A stretch of DNA of 64,000 nt from Monosporascus cannonballus (Eukaryota > Ascomycota > Sordariomycetes > Xylariales), in assembly GCA_004154925.1 (NCBI GenBank), contig QJNS01000118.1, forward strand, positions 178,331 to 242,330, in the 5' to 3' direction. The position numbers and the translations under genes were made by a program. The notes below the pieces were generated by a model. The model was not told where the DNA came from, did no database searches, and saw only the letters and a list, made by a program, of their open reading frames with translations. This document shows positions 24,179-37,080 of the stretch, in pieces. Numbering within the stretch: position 1 is the first letter of the stretch; each line of letters begins with the position of its first letter.

Positions 24179-25343
24179 TTAAAACGGCCCGCGTCGCCAG
24201 AAGATGCCTATACAGATCCCGAATGCCGCACTAGCTAGGTAAGCATACTGGCTCTGCTGGGCAAGTCTCAGGACCGGGCCGTTCCTCACGACGGCAAGCT
24301 TATTCTCATTTCCCATTCCTGTCTTCTGGGCCTCGTCCCCATGTTTGTGCGTAAGTCCGGCACAGTCCTGCCAACCTTCTTCGACGCGCGGGGCACCGAT
24401 TTCCCGGAGAGTCTCGGCTGTGCCTGCAGCCTCTCCCTCTACACGGCTAACCGCATCTAGCGCCCGGCTTGCTCTGATTTCATCCGCCCTCTTCCCGACG
24501 GCCTCGAGATGAGCCGCGAGCGCCTTCGCATTGTGTTCTTCTATCTGATTCTTTAGAGACAGGGCGCCCGGCACCAATAGTAGCAGGGCCGCCATGTGCG
24601 GGAGCTGGATGCCCACCGGCGAGAACCCGACGAAGAAGCGCATCCGGGGGCTGACAGTGGCGGCGGCCGCCGCGAGACCTGTAACCATGATACCGGGTCC
24701 CGCGATATCACCCTTGCGTCCGCTGGCGCCGAAGTTCAGGTCGACGAGCCCACCGAGGGCGGCCGAACCGCCGCAGGTTGCCAGGATCGAGACGGGGTGC
24801 ATCCCGCCCAGGAAGGCGGCGCGGGAAAAAGACGAAGAACGGAATGAGGTGCGAGGCGACGAGGCCGGACGAGATGGAGTGGGTCAACAGCGTGTACCGG
24901 CGACCGGCGCGGATGTTGTCCCGACTCAGCGAAGCGTGGTCCATCATCCATTCCGCCAGTGGCGCGTTGATAATGCCGCTGTGGACCGCGTCTTGAAAGC
25001 CCTCGGGGTCGTGTAGCGCACCGCTTTCCAATTCTGCTCGTTTCTTGGCTTCCAGTAGCTCCTTCCCCACGGAGACCCACAGGCTGGTGACCAGGATGTT
25101 GCCGCCGATGAAGCAGGCGTACAGCCACCGCCGCAGGCCCCGGTACCTCTCGAACGAAGGCTCCGGATCTGTCTGGCCAAGGCGCTCGATGAAACCACGG
25201 TGGTATGGTCGGTTGGAAGCCCATCGAACGCTATGGCCGCAAACCGGGCGTCTGGGTGGACTTGATAAGGTATAGCGAAGCATGATGGCCCCCGAAGAAG
25301 CCTTCGCGGTCAGGCTTCGAGTCACGGCCATACTGGAGAGCAT
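24179..25343 (-). pseudogene. rhomboid-like mitochondrial membrane protein, catalytically dead and frameshifted
   Basis: The likely start is the ATG at 25,343 (MLSSMAVTRS...). It opens an Arg/Ser-rich, acid-free N-terminus typical of mitochondrial import. A first membrane segment follows (WLYACFIGGNILVTSLWVSV), then RAGRRYTLLTHSISS, which fits the rhomboid L1/TM2 entry. At about 24,820 the frame shifts by one base inside TTTTTCCCGCGCCGCC. The next frame continues AAFLGGMHPVSILATCGGSA and LAAAAATVSPRMRFFVGF and ends with YAYLASAAFGICIGIFWRRG. Active rhomboids need Asn after HLxF, Ser in GxSG and His in the last helix. Here the sequence reads HLIPFF, AGPG and YAYLASAAFG, so all three appear lost. 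It is either a decaying pseudogene or a pseudoprotease with a sequencing indel. The rejoined length would be about 387 aa. Confidence 0.7.
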
Positions 25344-27472
25344 CTGCCGCGCGGCGGGGACGTAGGTTATGTTGAGTCTTCGAAATAGTGGCTGGTTGTT
25401 CTTATCATTAGCCGTGAGTGGTAGGTTGAGAGAGTCAAAAAGAACCTCGATTCGCCGTGTATGCTCAGCACTGACCGTGTAGATGCCCAAGTGTCCTTAC
25501 ACTCGTGGTAGCCTGGGTAATGAGTGCCAGCAAAGGAAGGTAGTAAGTTATCAGTTGCCTTGTCTCAGTACTTCCAGGGGGATGTAGAGTCGTCTCAAAC
25601 AGCGAGTGGCTGTGAGTCTGGCCTTTCAACGATCATCTTCCATAGTGTTCGAGTTTTCTTTTTCCGTGTCTCAAATATCAAGGGGCGGGCAACCTAGTGG
25701 GCTTAATCTCGAAGTCTCAGACGGCCCAGACACGACATTCCCAGTCGCATCAATCAAAAGATATTTATATCTATGCTTTCTAAGAATGGGCCCTATTTTA
25801 ACATTTCTTTTCGGACTGACAGTCCAGCAATGCATATCCTGCCACAGTGGCGACCGGGATTGGCAGACTCGGTGCCGCTTGAAACCCCAGGAGGCCAAGG
25901 CGGCCGTGTGCTCAATCAAACACACCCATAGTCTCATCGGAAATGACCAGGCCCCTCGCGGGGATATTCCAGTCCATCCCGGGACGGCTATATTCGTCTT
26001 CAAATGTTGTCAGACACCCATATTGTCTAATACAATACGCCCCACCGCGCTGGCCGTCAGTTGCCCGAGTGAGAGATTATGCTTATCAAACCCGGGATGA
26101 CGTAAGAGGGATCGCAATGCGTAAAACGGGATTCCACAAGGCATTTTCGAGTTCAAAAATTGACACAGCGTGCTCCAAATCCGAATCTAATGACTGCTTT
26201 TCCCGAAAGCTCCCTATAGTGTGCGTCGGGAAGAGTCGTGGGCATTCCATCCGGTGTATGACGTCTGGACCCCGATCGATAACAACCCCCTAATGTCGAG
26301 CGTCGCCACGTCGTCGATGAGGCCACCGGGTCAGCTAGCATCTTGTGCACCTCCATATTACGCGGGATACGCCCCACTATCATGAGTACTGGCTTGAGGT
26401 GGCGAATTGCGTTACATCCACCCTAATAGCTATCTGTCTGTTTCTTGCGGTACGTGGCTTTGGACTGGACCCCACCTGTCTATGCCTCTGGGGGCGGTCA
26501 GAATATCGCGGTAACACCCGTACCTTCATCGTATTATATATATGTAAGCGCCGGTATGGCGTGGGTCAAGACGGTATGCCAAACCAAAGTGCACTGTTTG
26601 ATCACGGCGAGCTGTTGATATAAGTAGTAGATACGGAGTCGCCTTCCGTATGTAAGTACCTCCCGAAAACATGAAGTCGAGTCTATCCATGGCATGGACC
26701 TCATCGATCATGCCAAGTGGCTTGTTAACTTTGATTCGATATCTCGAGATATGACAACTCGGTTAGGGCCTTCTCGTCATACCGCATTCTTGGTATTAGT
26801 TTATGGTACTCGGAGGTGCGATAAGGTCTACACCTGCTCTGTAATGTGTGTGTCTAAGGAATCAAGCACGATAGCGGTATCCGTGCTATGCGAATAGACA
26901 CTGCAATGGAAGGAGTAAACAGCGTCCACTGATGCTTCAGGTTAGTCAAGGAGAACCTACCCTCGGATTTCGGGCAAGAGAATACTCGGGTTTCAAGATT
27001 CTTGGCCATTTAGTTGAGTGACGGAATAGGGTTTGATGACAGATGCGCCATCACTATGACTGGATACAGAATAGAAAAAACGCGTATACGAAGGAGAGAC
27101 GAACTACCTCTGTGATCCCATACATCGAAAAGGGGTATCCCATAAAGTGACCGCCCGGAGCTGTCGGAATCCCCCTGACCTTCAGAGGACCGACACAACC
27201 AAAGAGCCTCTAGACATCTACGTCCTCTCATAAACTAACCGCAAGAGCGTGATTCTAGTAGTCCCCTTTTATTGTCCTCTTCCTCTCCTGCTACGACATC
27301 GCAATGCTCCTACCAAGCCTAACACCTAGCAACCTGACGAGGACTGCACTCCCCTAAGCTAGCTGCCGGTTTCCGATAGGTTTAATACATATTTACGACT
27401 CTGCAACATGGCGGGAGGCCCGGACATGGGTGCCTGGAGCTATTGTCTTTCCGGTATATCAAGTCAATAAGC
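25344..27472. other. intergenic stretch up to the copia insertion
   Basis: Overlapping opposite-strand frames occur at 25,606-26,100 (+, 164 codons) and 25,671-26,003 (-, 110 codons). The - strand frame has some protein-like texture (RKHRYKYLLIDATGNVVSGP), but it has no recognised domain and no splice context I can defend. Nothing else is visible. Confidence 0.4.
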
Positions 27473-27659
27473 TGTCGTGGAATAGGGGTATCTATATTAG
27501 TTATCAAGCTCTCAGAACCCCGGAAGAACCTTATTCCGGCGCACCCACAGTATATAGAGAGCTTCTTAGCCACCGTTCGCTAAAACTTAATTCTAAAGAG
27601 ATAATTATTACTTTTTACACTTTATATTACTTTATTTATCGATTAACTTAATCGTCATA
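27473..27659 (+). repeat. copia 5' LTR
   Basis: It is 187 nt, starting TGTCGTGGAATAGGGG and ending ATCGTCATA. It aligns without gaps to 48,571-48,757. The outer (left) part keeps more GC, and the inner (right) part is strongly RIPed. Confidence 0.9.
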
Positions 27660-29729
27660 ATTATAAGCCCGGTACTTTAAATTTCTAAAATAATTCTATA
27701 TTGGAAAATATAAGTTTTAAAAAATGATTTCAATTATTTTAACTAATATTTCCCTTTATATTATAATACTTTTTCATATATCGTTTAATACTTTATTAAC
27801 TCAAATAATTCCGATATTAATTTTTTAAAAAATATGTAAACGATTTTATCGTTCAAATAACACATTATTAATATTAACGCCTAAATTAAGGCCAAATACG
27901 AAGCAAATTTCACCGAATAAAAAACCTTTAAATAAGATAATATTATTTAATAAACTTTGAAAAATCGAAAAATAAATTATTTAAGAAAAAAATACGAAAT
28001 TAATTTTAAACGTTTTATTATAAAATGTTAAAAATATACTAGAAACATTTCGAAAATCGAAATAAAATATATTATTTAAACCTAAATTAATGCAATAATA
28101 AGAAATAAAATCCTTAAAAACGTTTAAATTACTCTAATAATCCGAAAAGAATTATGCTTTGAAATTTATTTAAAAAATTAAAAAACTAATTTCCTTTTTC
28201 AAAATTAAATATTATTATTATAATACGTAAAAAGTATTGCAAAACTTTACGCTTTATTAAAATAAATTATATAAAACCCAATTAAAAATAATGAATATAA
28301 TTTTCAATTTATATTTAAATTAAAATATTTAATGTTTAAGAAATTAATAAAACGTTTATCGTAAAAAACTTTTTAAACACCTTAATAAAATTTTTGCTTT
28401 CGGTTAAACATAACGTAAATTTACTGAATTAATTAAAAAAATATTTTAAAAAACTTATTAAAATTTTTAAAGAATTTAACAATCAATTTTCGGCCTTATA
28501 TTACGAAAATAAGTTAAAGAATAAAATTAAAGCCCTTAAGATTTTCTTAACATTAAGTAATAAATTACTTTTTAAAATAAACGTAACGTCTTTATTTAAT
28601 CCCGTTTTTTTGTTTTAAAACATTTAATACAAAATTAAGTATATTTATAATTTTTAAATTAAATAATAAATATCCCTAAAAGCTCGGTAAATATATTATA
28701 TTCTGCTACGTAATCACGAAAATAATTATTCGTAAAATCCGTTAAATTAATTTTATAAAATAATAAAAGAATCCTAAATCATTTTTTAAATTAAACCGAT
28801 AAGAAAATGTCTGTTTTAAATATTTTAACTTGTGAGATAAAAAAACGTTCCGAAAAGAAATCGAAAAAATTATCGTTTAATAATAACGTTTAATACGGCA
28901 ATATTATTCTAACGTTAATTAATTTTTAAACTTTTATTATTTTAAAGTTTAAATTAATAAGAATTTACATTATTATTAATTTCGGTAAATATTTCTTAAT
29001 ATTATTTACTTTAATCGATGGTTATAAAAAGAAAAGTTTAATAAATAATCAAAATATATTTATTCTTAATATTTTTGTATTTAATGTTGTAAAATACATA
29101 TTAAACGTAAAAACGTTTATTTTACTAATTAAAGGCATTAAGTAACGAATAATTAAAATTTTATTATTCGAAATTAATACAACATGAAAATATTATTTTA
29201 TAAACTGTATTTTATAAGACAGGAATTTTGTATTACGGCTAACATTATTTCTATAAGAAAAATAAAAAGTAATAATAATATTCTGCTTATAAAACTTATT
29301 AATATTTATAATTTAATTTTTCTTAAATAAAACCCGGTATTTTATTATTCGAATGTTTTATTTATAATTCTATAAAACCCGGCAAATATTTTGATGTTTC
29401 AAATAATTAATTAAAAAATATAAAAAGGCAAAATTAATATTAAGATATTTTACGTTTTTATATAAAAACAGTTTTTAGTACATTGATTTTAAATACTTAA
29501 ACTTATAATGTTAAATTTATGCGTTAAAAAATTAAAAACGTTATTATTAAGGGTATTTCGCGTATAAAATATAAACATTATATTTATATATACGTTTTTT
29601 AAGTATATTCGAAATATAAATTATAAAACCAAATTTCTAAATCGCTTTAATATATTACATAACAACCTTTTTTAATTATTTTATAACTTATAATAACTTA
29701 TAATAACTTTTACTAATTAAAAAAGAATA
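27660..29729 (+). pseudogene. copia internal region, 5' piece (gag and N-terminal pol region expected)
   Basis: By position this should hold gag, the zinc knuckle, protease and the start of integrase. RIP damage is too heavy for me to point to residues. It ends where the Gypsy-2 LTR begins. Confidence 0.5.
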
Positions 29730-30137
29730 TGTAATCAATTTGTTATATATGCACCTAGAGATATAAGCAGTATTCGAAATAGGGTCATGATTTGCAGGTA
29801 ATAATAAGGCGAGGAATAATTTAATAGTTTATTCGTTAAAAAGATATAAAGATTTTTTTCACTCTAAAAAGCGGCTACTTTTAGCTATAAGCTTAAATTC
29901 ATAATTAAGAAACGAAAACTTAAATATATGTTATTTTATATAAAGGTTAACATGTGATATATATTTCACCATCCAAAGTAAATATATTATAAATTTTTAT
30001 AATTTAATGAATTTATAAAATTATTTATATTATATTATCTAAGTCAAAAAGTTCTATTAGAAATTTAGCCATAATAAATTTACGCAAAGCTTTAAAAGTT
30101 AGTTTTTTTCGAAATAAAATTCCTTATTTTTATAATG
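29730..30137 (-). repeat. Gypsy-2 3' LTR (left copy)
   Basis: It begins TGTAATCAATTTGTTATATAT on the + strand, parallel to TGTAACAAACCTGTTATATAT in the solo LTR. It loses similarity after TATAATG at 30,137. It is heavily RIPed. Confidence 0.82.
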
Positions 30138-33100
30138 TTATTTGCTTTTTTTAAGAAGTCTTGTTTTAAAGATAAAAACCATAAGTGGTTTCTTTTTATT
30201 TATTAGAAAGTATTTAGGAAAACTTTTCAATTGATTTTATTATAATAAGCCGTATTTGAAAAAAGAAAAAAAAACTTTGCCTAAATTAACGCGAAGTGTG
30301 CGATAATCGTATAAACTTTATCGACTACTTTAGTTTTAACGTCGTTTTTTGTTCGAATTATATTCGTTTTGGGAAGTTCGATTGTTTTTACGTAGTTAAC
30401 ATTTTATATTATAGTTATTATATTCGTCACTAGTGTTCGATTTGCGTGATATTAAATATAAACTTATTAGTAAAAATTAAAGAAAAACGTGAACGTTTAT
30501 AAAAGAAATAGCGCGAAATAAAGGATAGCTTGATAAAGCTTTTTGATTGATTGAAACGTTTACGCCTTTAATAAGATATTTTATAAATATAGTCTTTATT
30601 TTTTTAAAAAAACGTTATAAAATAAATTAAATTAAAAAAATAAAAAACAATAGAAAAAAATAACGACGTATAGAAACGGAATAAGTACAGCTTATTTTCA
30701 AAATAAACGTTACTACGAAAGCGTTTATTTTTTTTTCGATTAAAACGCCGTAAATCTAAATTTAGGCGAGAAATTATTATTATTTGCGACCTTAGCCGTA
30801 TTAAAGATAATTAGTTAGAATTTTAGCAGTAAAACGTTTTAACTAAGTTTATTATATGTGTTAAATAGGTAGATAGTTTTTATATAGTTTTTATATAAAT
30901 ATTTGTTTTATTTAATTCGATATTAAATTTTACTTTTTACCATTTTGGAATCTAATATTTATTTAACTTTATATTCGTTAAAAAAATTTTTAAGTTCTAG
31001 ATTTTTTTAACGGGGCGTTTTTAGGTGTTGATTTAAACAGAGAAATATGGAAAACAAGATATATTCGTATAGTTTTAAGTAATAATAGTTGATAACTGGT
31101 TTTAAAAATAACTTTATCGATTTTAAACGGTTCAAACTTTTTAAAATTAAAATTCTTTATTAGTTTCTTCGTTTTAATTTTAAAGATGTTCGAAATTATG
31201 TTTCATTTTTAACGTAATAAGTAAATTTTCTTTTTATTAAAATTAATTTCTTTTTTTATTATAATACTGGGTTATCCCTTATTAAAGAAATTATTATTCG
31301 TTTTAAAAACAGACATAATTATTTTGAGTTTTGTTATTAATATTTTTGTTTTTAGGGTAATTATAGTAATTTGTAGTACTTTATTAAGTGATTATTTAAG
31401 TTATTTCGTTTTACTTTATATTCATATACATCTATATAAGAAAATGCGTTTATATCTTTATGAATAAATAAAATATACTAATTAAAAAAGTTTTACCTAA
31501 TTCTTTTATTAATAATCAACGTAATTTCGAAGATATTATTTTAAAGTTTAATTTAATTTTTCGGTCTCACCGTCCGTTTAAATGTAATAAGTTGTTAAGA
31601 ACTTAAGCTTAATACTTATTTATTTCAAAAAGTTGATGTCGAATTTTAAAGTAAAAAGCGTATTTTTGTCGAAAATGATTTTTTTAATATTTTATATTTA
31701 TTAAACTAATGTGTAATAAAGGCACAAGTTAATTATTTTGCCTTTATAGTATTTTTAAAAAATAAGAAATATTTATGTTTAATAAATTTATTAATATTTA
31801 CTGATATTCTATCGTATTCGAGTTTAAGAATTAAGTTATTAAATGAACATAACTTAATAATAAAGTTCTAAATTATCATATTTTATATTTTATTAAAAAT
31901 ATTAATAAATTGTAATAATCTATAAGGTTTATAGTGTATTGCTTTAGCTTTGTAATAAATATTATAATCCTTAATTATCTCTGTAATTATTCGACGTAAT
32001 TTAGAAAAGTCTATTTTTTTTATAATTGTCTGATAATCTTTTAAAATTTCTTAGTATCCGTAAAATAGATTTTCGTAGAATTATTTTATAAATTATTTTT
32101 ATTAATCATTGAAAACATATATTTTGTTATAGTATAGTAACTACTCTTTCGGCCGCCTATTTAGATATTGAACTTTTTATTTTTTCGTATCGTAGAAATT
32201 TCGAAATCGTATTAGAAATTCAATAGTTACTTTTTTATTATTTTACATAGTTATACGATATTAGTTTTATCATATTATAATATTTATATATTGGTTTGAG
32301 AATTTTGAAAGAGTAATATCTTTTACGATTAAGAATATTTGTTTGAATATTTTTTTCCTTTTAATGTAATATATTTTTAAGCTAAATTTTAATGAAAAAA
32401 CTATCCAAGTTTTATGTCGTTTATTTCGTTTTTGTACTTTTATAAATCAAGTAAAAGTTTTATAATCGAAGTAAATATCGAAAGATTTTTGATTTTATTA
32501 AAGAAAGACTTTTATTTTTTAAGACGTTAAAGATTGTTAATAGGTTTTTGCTGTAAATTGGGTATTTAGGTTTTGCGTTTCGAAACATTTTATAATAATA
32601 TATTATTGGATATTATCTTTCATTATTTTTCATTATTTTAAAATTGCGCTTAAAGCGTCTTTTAAGATATCGATTTTTAATTGTTGTATTTTGTAAATGT
32701 TAAGTAATTTTATTATTTATTTTCAGTAATTTTGTTTTTGAATATCTAGAAATCTTTCGAGGTTTTTTTTAGAAGTTTAAAGTTTTTCCGAAGTGCTTTT
32801 TAATAATACTTTTGTTAATAATTTGATTATATTTTCGTATTTTTAAATTAGGTTACGTATATAATCGATATATTTTAAAATTTATCGGATATTTATAAAG
32901 GTTTGTTTTATTTAGAATAAGCCAATTTTTAGTTATTTCTAATTTGAAATTCTAGATTTGGATTTGTCCAATAATAAAAGTAAATCCTAGAAAATCCAGC
33001 TGTTAGATATATTATATGCATTAGCTAGATTGATTCGGATATTCGTTTTATCCAAAGTTTAAAATATTTATGTAATATATTTTCTATGTTTTTTAAAGTT

Positions 33101-36100
33101 TAAAAATAAATATAGATATTGTTAGGATAAATAGATATGAATTTATTTAGAAATTGTCAGAAAATAATTATAATTAGGTTTTAAAAATTAAAGGAAATAT
33201 TGGTAAGTTTTATAGGTATTATTCAGTATTTGTAAAATTTATGTATTATTTTAAATGCCGTTTTCGTTTTTTTAACTATTTTGATACGATAATAATCGTT
33301 TCGTCAATTAAATGATGTAAATAATTTGATTTTATTAGCATTTTCTTTTAAAATATTTATAAAAGTTTAAAGATATCTATTTTAAATTATAATATTGTTT
33401 AATTATTTATAATTAATTATTTTTCAATAAATCGAATTTTCGATTTCGTCGAATGTTTAGTTGTTATTTTTAGTTTTTCAGATTATAAAAATAAAATATC
33501 TAGTCAGAAAATTGAAAAGTTAAATATATATATTTTTAAATTTAATTATATTTTTATAAAGCCTTTAATTTGTTTAGATTTATACGATGAATTTTAGAAA
33601 ATTTCAGATAAAACTTTTTTAATAGATATTTCATAATCTTATCAATTACATAGCGGTAATTTATAATTATTTTAAAATAATCTTTTAAATTTTTTATATT
33701 TGAGAAGTAATGCAAAACTTTAATTAGGAATCCGTATTTTCTTGATAATATAGCAGAGTTTTCGGATTTCTTTTTGGCGTATTTTCGTTTTATTTTTTTC
33801 AGAAAAATATCCGTTTTTTCCAGTTAATATACGAGTTGTTAGAACGAAATCAAGGCATTCTTAAGATAATATTATATTCGGCGATATCGGCAATATATAG
33901 CAAAATACGATCTTAATATTTTTAAATTTATATTGAAAGTTTGTTGATTTTTTTAAAAAAATTTGTTTATTTTCGTATATAAATATACTGTTATTTATTA
34001 TACGTAATTTGTAAAATTTTAGCTTAAATTTCTGAAAAATCCGATATTTGTTTACTGTTATAGAAAAAATAAAATTCTTTTCGTTTTTTAAGTAAATTAT
34101 TACTTTAACGGTTTTGTTTTTATATTAAAGAAAAATTTTAATTTGGTTGCGTATTTTCTTTATAGTTTCGTATAAGATTTTACAAGTTAAGATTTTTTAA
34201 TATCTTAATTTCGAAAGCTTTTAAAGTTTTTTTTGATTTTTTTATACCGTTTTACTTAATCGAATTTTTATTTACGAATTTTTTAATAGCATGTTTAGTA
34301 CATTAACCGTTTTTTATTAGAACCATTTTTTTTTGCCATATTTGTATTAAGATTTTAAGGTTAGGTTTTTTTAAAAGGGAAAAAATTGCTTTTTTTCTAG
34401 CTTTTCTTTTGATTTTATACTTTCCGAGTTATAGAGTTGGAAAAAGAAATCTTCGAAGAAGCTATTCCCATATTTGAGAATTTATATTAAACGTAAAATA
34501 TCGGATAGTAATATAGGTATATTTGCGATATAGCGTTTTGATTTTGTTTTGATTTAGGATATAAATAATTATAAGATAATAGATAGCTATAAGCTAAGAT
34601 AAGGTGATCTTCGACCAGTTGCAGAGCATATTTCAAGAAGTACGTATATTAGGTTACTTCTATCTAATATTTTCCACTAGCTGCTAGATAATAGATTTAT
34701 ACTAGTAGATGGGTCGATAGCTAGTCGATAGCTGATCGGCTACTAGCCTCATTCCATAGAAGCTATATTCTCACAATAATAAGATTTAAGATATTTTAGT
34801 TATCGTAAAGTTTTTGTATATCGATATTTATTATCTAGTTTAATAAGCGTTTTTTTATTTTATTTGAGCCAAAAAAGTTTTTTAACTTTAAAAGAAACGA
34901 AATAATTATTAAAATAATAAGCAATAAAATGTAATAAGTTGTAAGGATTTTATAATGGTTTTTTCGAATAAATAATGCATTTTACGAATTCGTAAAACTT
35001 TAAGAATAATTATTTATAATTATTAATAATTGGCAGAAATTGGTGGCTTTTATTGTATATTTCGTATTTTTATATATTACGATAATAAATATATCTTAAG
35101 TAATATTTGTAAGTTTTAACTTTAAAATTCTAGGAAACGGGATAATTTTATATTTTAAAATATCGTTTTGGATCTAAATAATTATGGCGATAATAAATTT
35201 AATTGGAAAAAAATCCTGTTAATTTCTTTTGTTCCTTTTATGTTTTACTATTAGTTGGTTATTTAACTTTTGTAAGATTTTTTAAAATTAAGGAATTTCT
35301 TCTTTTTTTAAAATCCCGTTTAACGAGAAGGCGATATTTTTTAAAAACAATCCTTTTTGCTATAATTAAATTATTTTAGTTTAAACTTATTTCTTAGGGC
35401 AGTTTTTAATAATATTTGATTTTTTAAGATTTATTCTTGTTTTTCTTAATTCAGCTATTAAAGCTTTTATCGTTATATTATTTATCGGTCTTTTTTCTTC
35501 AAAATATTTATTAGAAGTATCTCGTTCGACAATAATAATTTTATCGATATATTTTGCTAAAGATTTCGTTTAAGATTTTATGTTCAAATCGTTCTTAACT
35601 TAAACTTTTAAATTATCGCAACAAAGATAAAATAATGCGCTTTTCGACAAATTAAAAATCATTATTAAGTAATTAAACTTAGTCGTATATTTAGATATTA
35701 ACTTAATCTGGCGAAAAAGAAAAAGTTACTTAATTACATATTATTTTTTTTATTTAGACTTTTAAATAAAGTTCGTATTTTTCTTGGAAATATTTTTATT
35801 TGCTAAAAATACAATTAATTATATTTGAAAGGTTATCGAAATAATTTTATCAGTAATTTCTTATAAAAACTTCGAATTATAAAAGCACTTTTTCGATAAG
35901 TAATTAAAAAATAGCTATTATTTTCTGATAATCTCTAATTAGAATATCTTATAAAATTTGAAATAAAATTAAGCCTAGACCAAAAATATTTTTATATTCG
36001 TAAATCCATTATAAGGCTTGAAAGAAGTTAGCTTATAGCCCTCAAGATTTGATATTCTACAGTAATTAAGATGTGGAACAGTTTTTTTCCGGATCTAGTT

Positions 36101-36668
36101 TATATCGAATAACGGTAAAATTAAGGTTTTTTTTCTTACGTTAATTTCTTTCTAAATGAAAAAAACTAATAATTATTTCCTTAATTTCGTTTTTAACTAA
36201 GTGAAATCGAAAGAAAAAACTTTTCTGTAATAAGCTCAACATTTTTCCGTTTTAAAATTTACACTTTTTAAGCTAAAAAATTTAATTTTTTTCGTCGTTT
36301 TTCTTAGAATCCCGGCCCTATATTTCTTCTTTGTCTTTTTTTAACTACTTTTTTCTTCAATTTCTTTTCCTAGATCTTAACAATATCCTTTGAGACCGAA
36401 AGAAATTATTATTAAGATTACAAAAATAATAAACCTTTTTAAGATCGAATAATAAAAGATATTATATTATTTATTAATTAAAATCCTTTTTCAATAAAAA
36501 CATAAATCGTTTAATTTAAGTATTAATTTTTGTTACCTAATAACGGATATTAAGTATGTTATTTTATGATCGTTATTTTATATTATTATTTCTATTAACT
36601 TTAAAAGGATTCATCTTTTAATTAAATAATAAATTATTTATTAACTCTTAATTAAGATGTTATTAAAA
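30138..36668 (-). pseudogene. Gypsy-2 gag-pol relic
   Basis: On the - strand at about 33,265-33,020 a single frame reads KTAFK, then IIPIKLTNISFNF, then IYPNNIYIYF. These are RIPed equivalents of KTAFRT, the VMPFGLTNAP block and the YLDDILIFS catalytic block of Ty3/gypsy reverse transcriptases. The two catalytic Asp read Asn-Asn. By position gag lies toward 36,600 and integrase toward 31,000, but I cannot mark their residues. No functional frame remains. Confidence 0.8.
34545..34785. other. un-RIPed patch inside Gypsy-2
   Basis: About 240 bases have clearly more balanced composition than the 4 kb on either side. They include GGTGATCTTCGACCAGTTGC and several GATAGCT-type repeats near 34,708-34,735. 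I found no terminal inverted repeats, target duplication or coding frame. It may be a late insertion or a part of Gypsy-2 that had no partner copy for RIP. Confidence 0.5.
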
Positions 36669-37080
36669 TGTAACAAATTTATTATATATTTTTCTAGAAA
36701 TATAAGTAATATCTGAAATAAGAATTTAATTTTTAAGTAATAATAAGGGAAAGAATAATTTAATAATTTATTTGTTAAAATGACTTAAAGATTTTTCTTA
36801 TAGTAAAAAACGGTTATGTTTAGTTGTAGGCTTGGATTAAAAATTAATAAGCGAAAAATTAAATATATATTATTTTATACAACACGTTAATTTATTATAT
36901 ATATCCTAAATTTCAAAGTATGTCGTGGATTTATATAATTTATGTGATTTGATTAATCTATTAGATTATTCAAATTATATTAGCTAGGCCAAGAATTCTT
37001 ATCCGAAGTTTAACTATAACATGTTTATATTAGACCTTAAAAGTCGATTTCCTCGAGACAGAAACCCTATTGCTCTAATA
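36669..37080 (-). repeat. Gypsy-2 5' LTR (right copy)
   Basis: It begins TGTAACAAATTTATTATATAT on the + strand and ends TCTAATA. It aligns along its length to the solo LTR and to 29,730-30,137. The sub-block around 36,915-37,070 parallels 10,860-11,010 of the solo LTR with mainly transition differences. Confidence 0.85.

Larger units (their letters stand above)
29730..37080 (-). mobile_element. Gypsy-2: RIP-degraded Ty3/gypsy element on the - strand, nested in copia
   Basis: It has LTRs at 29,730-30,137 and 36,669-37,080, which share the full length of the solo LTR at 10,604-11,021. The reverse transcriptase relic is on the - strand, so the right-hand copy is the 5' LTR. The total is 7.35 kb. 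The flanking 5-mers (GAATA left, ATATA right) do not make a clear duplication, so the exact ends may be off by a base or two or have been mutated. It interrupts copia internal sequence between 29,729 and 37,081. Confidence 0.85.

Noticed and set aside
25606..26100. 164-codon + strand frame as a gene
   Set aside because: It shares its DNA with a 110-codon opposite-strand frame. Neither has a known domain or convincing start context.
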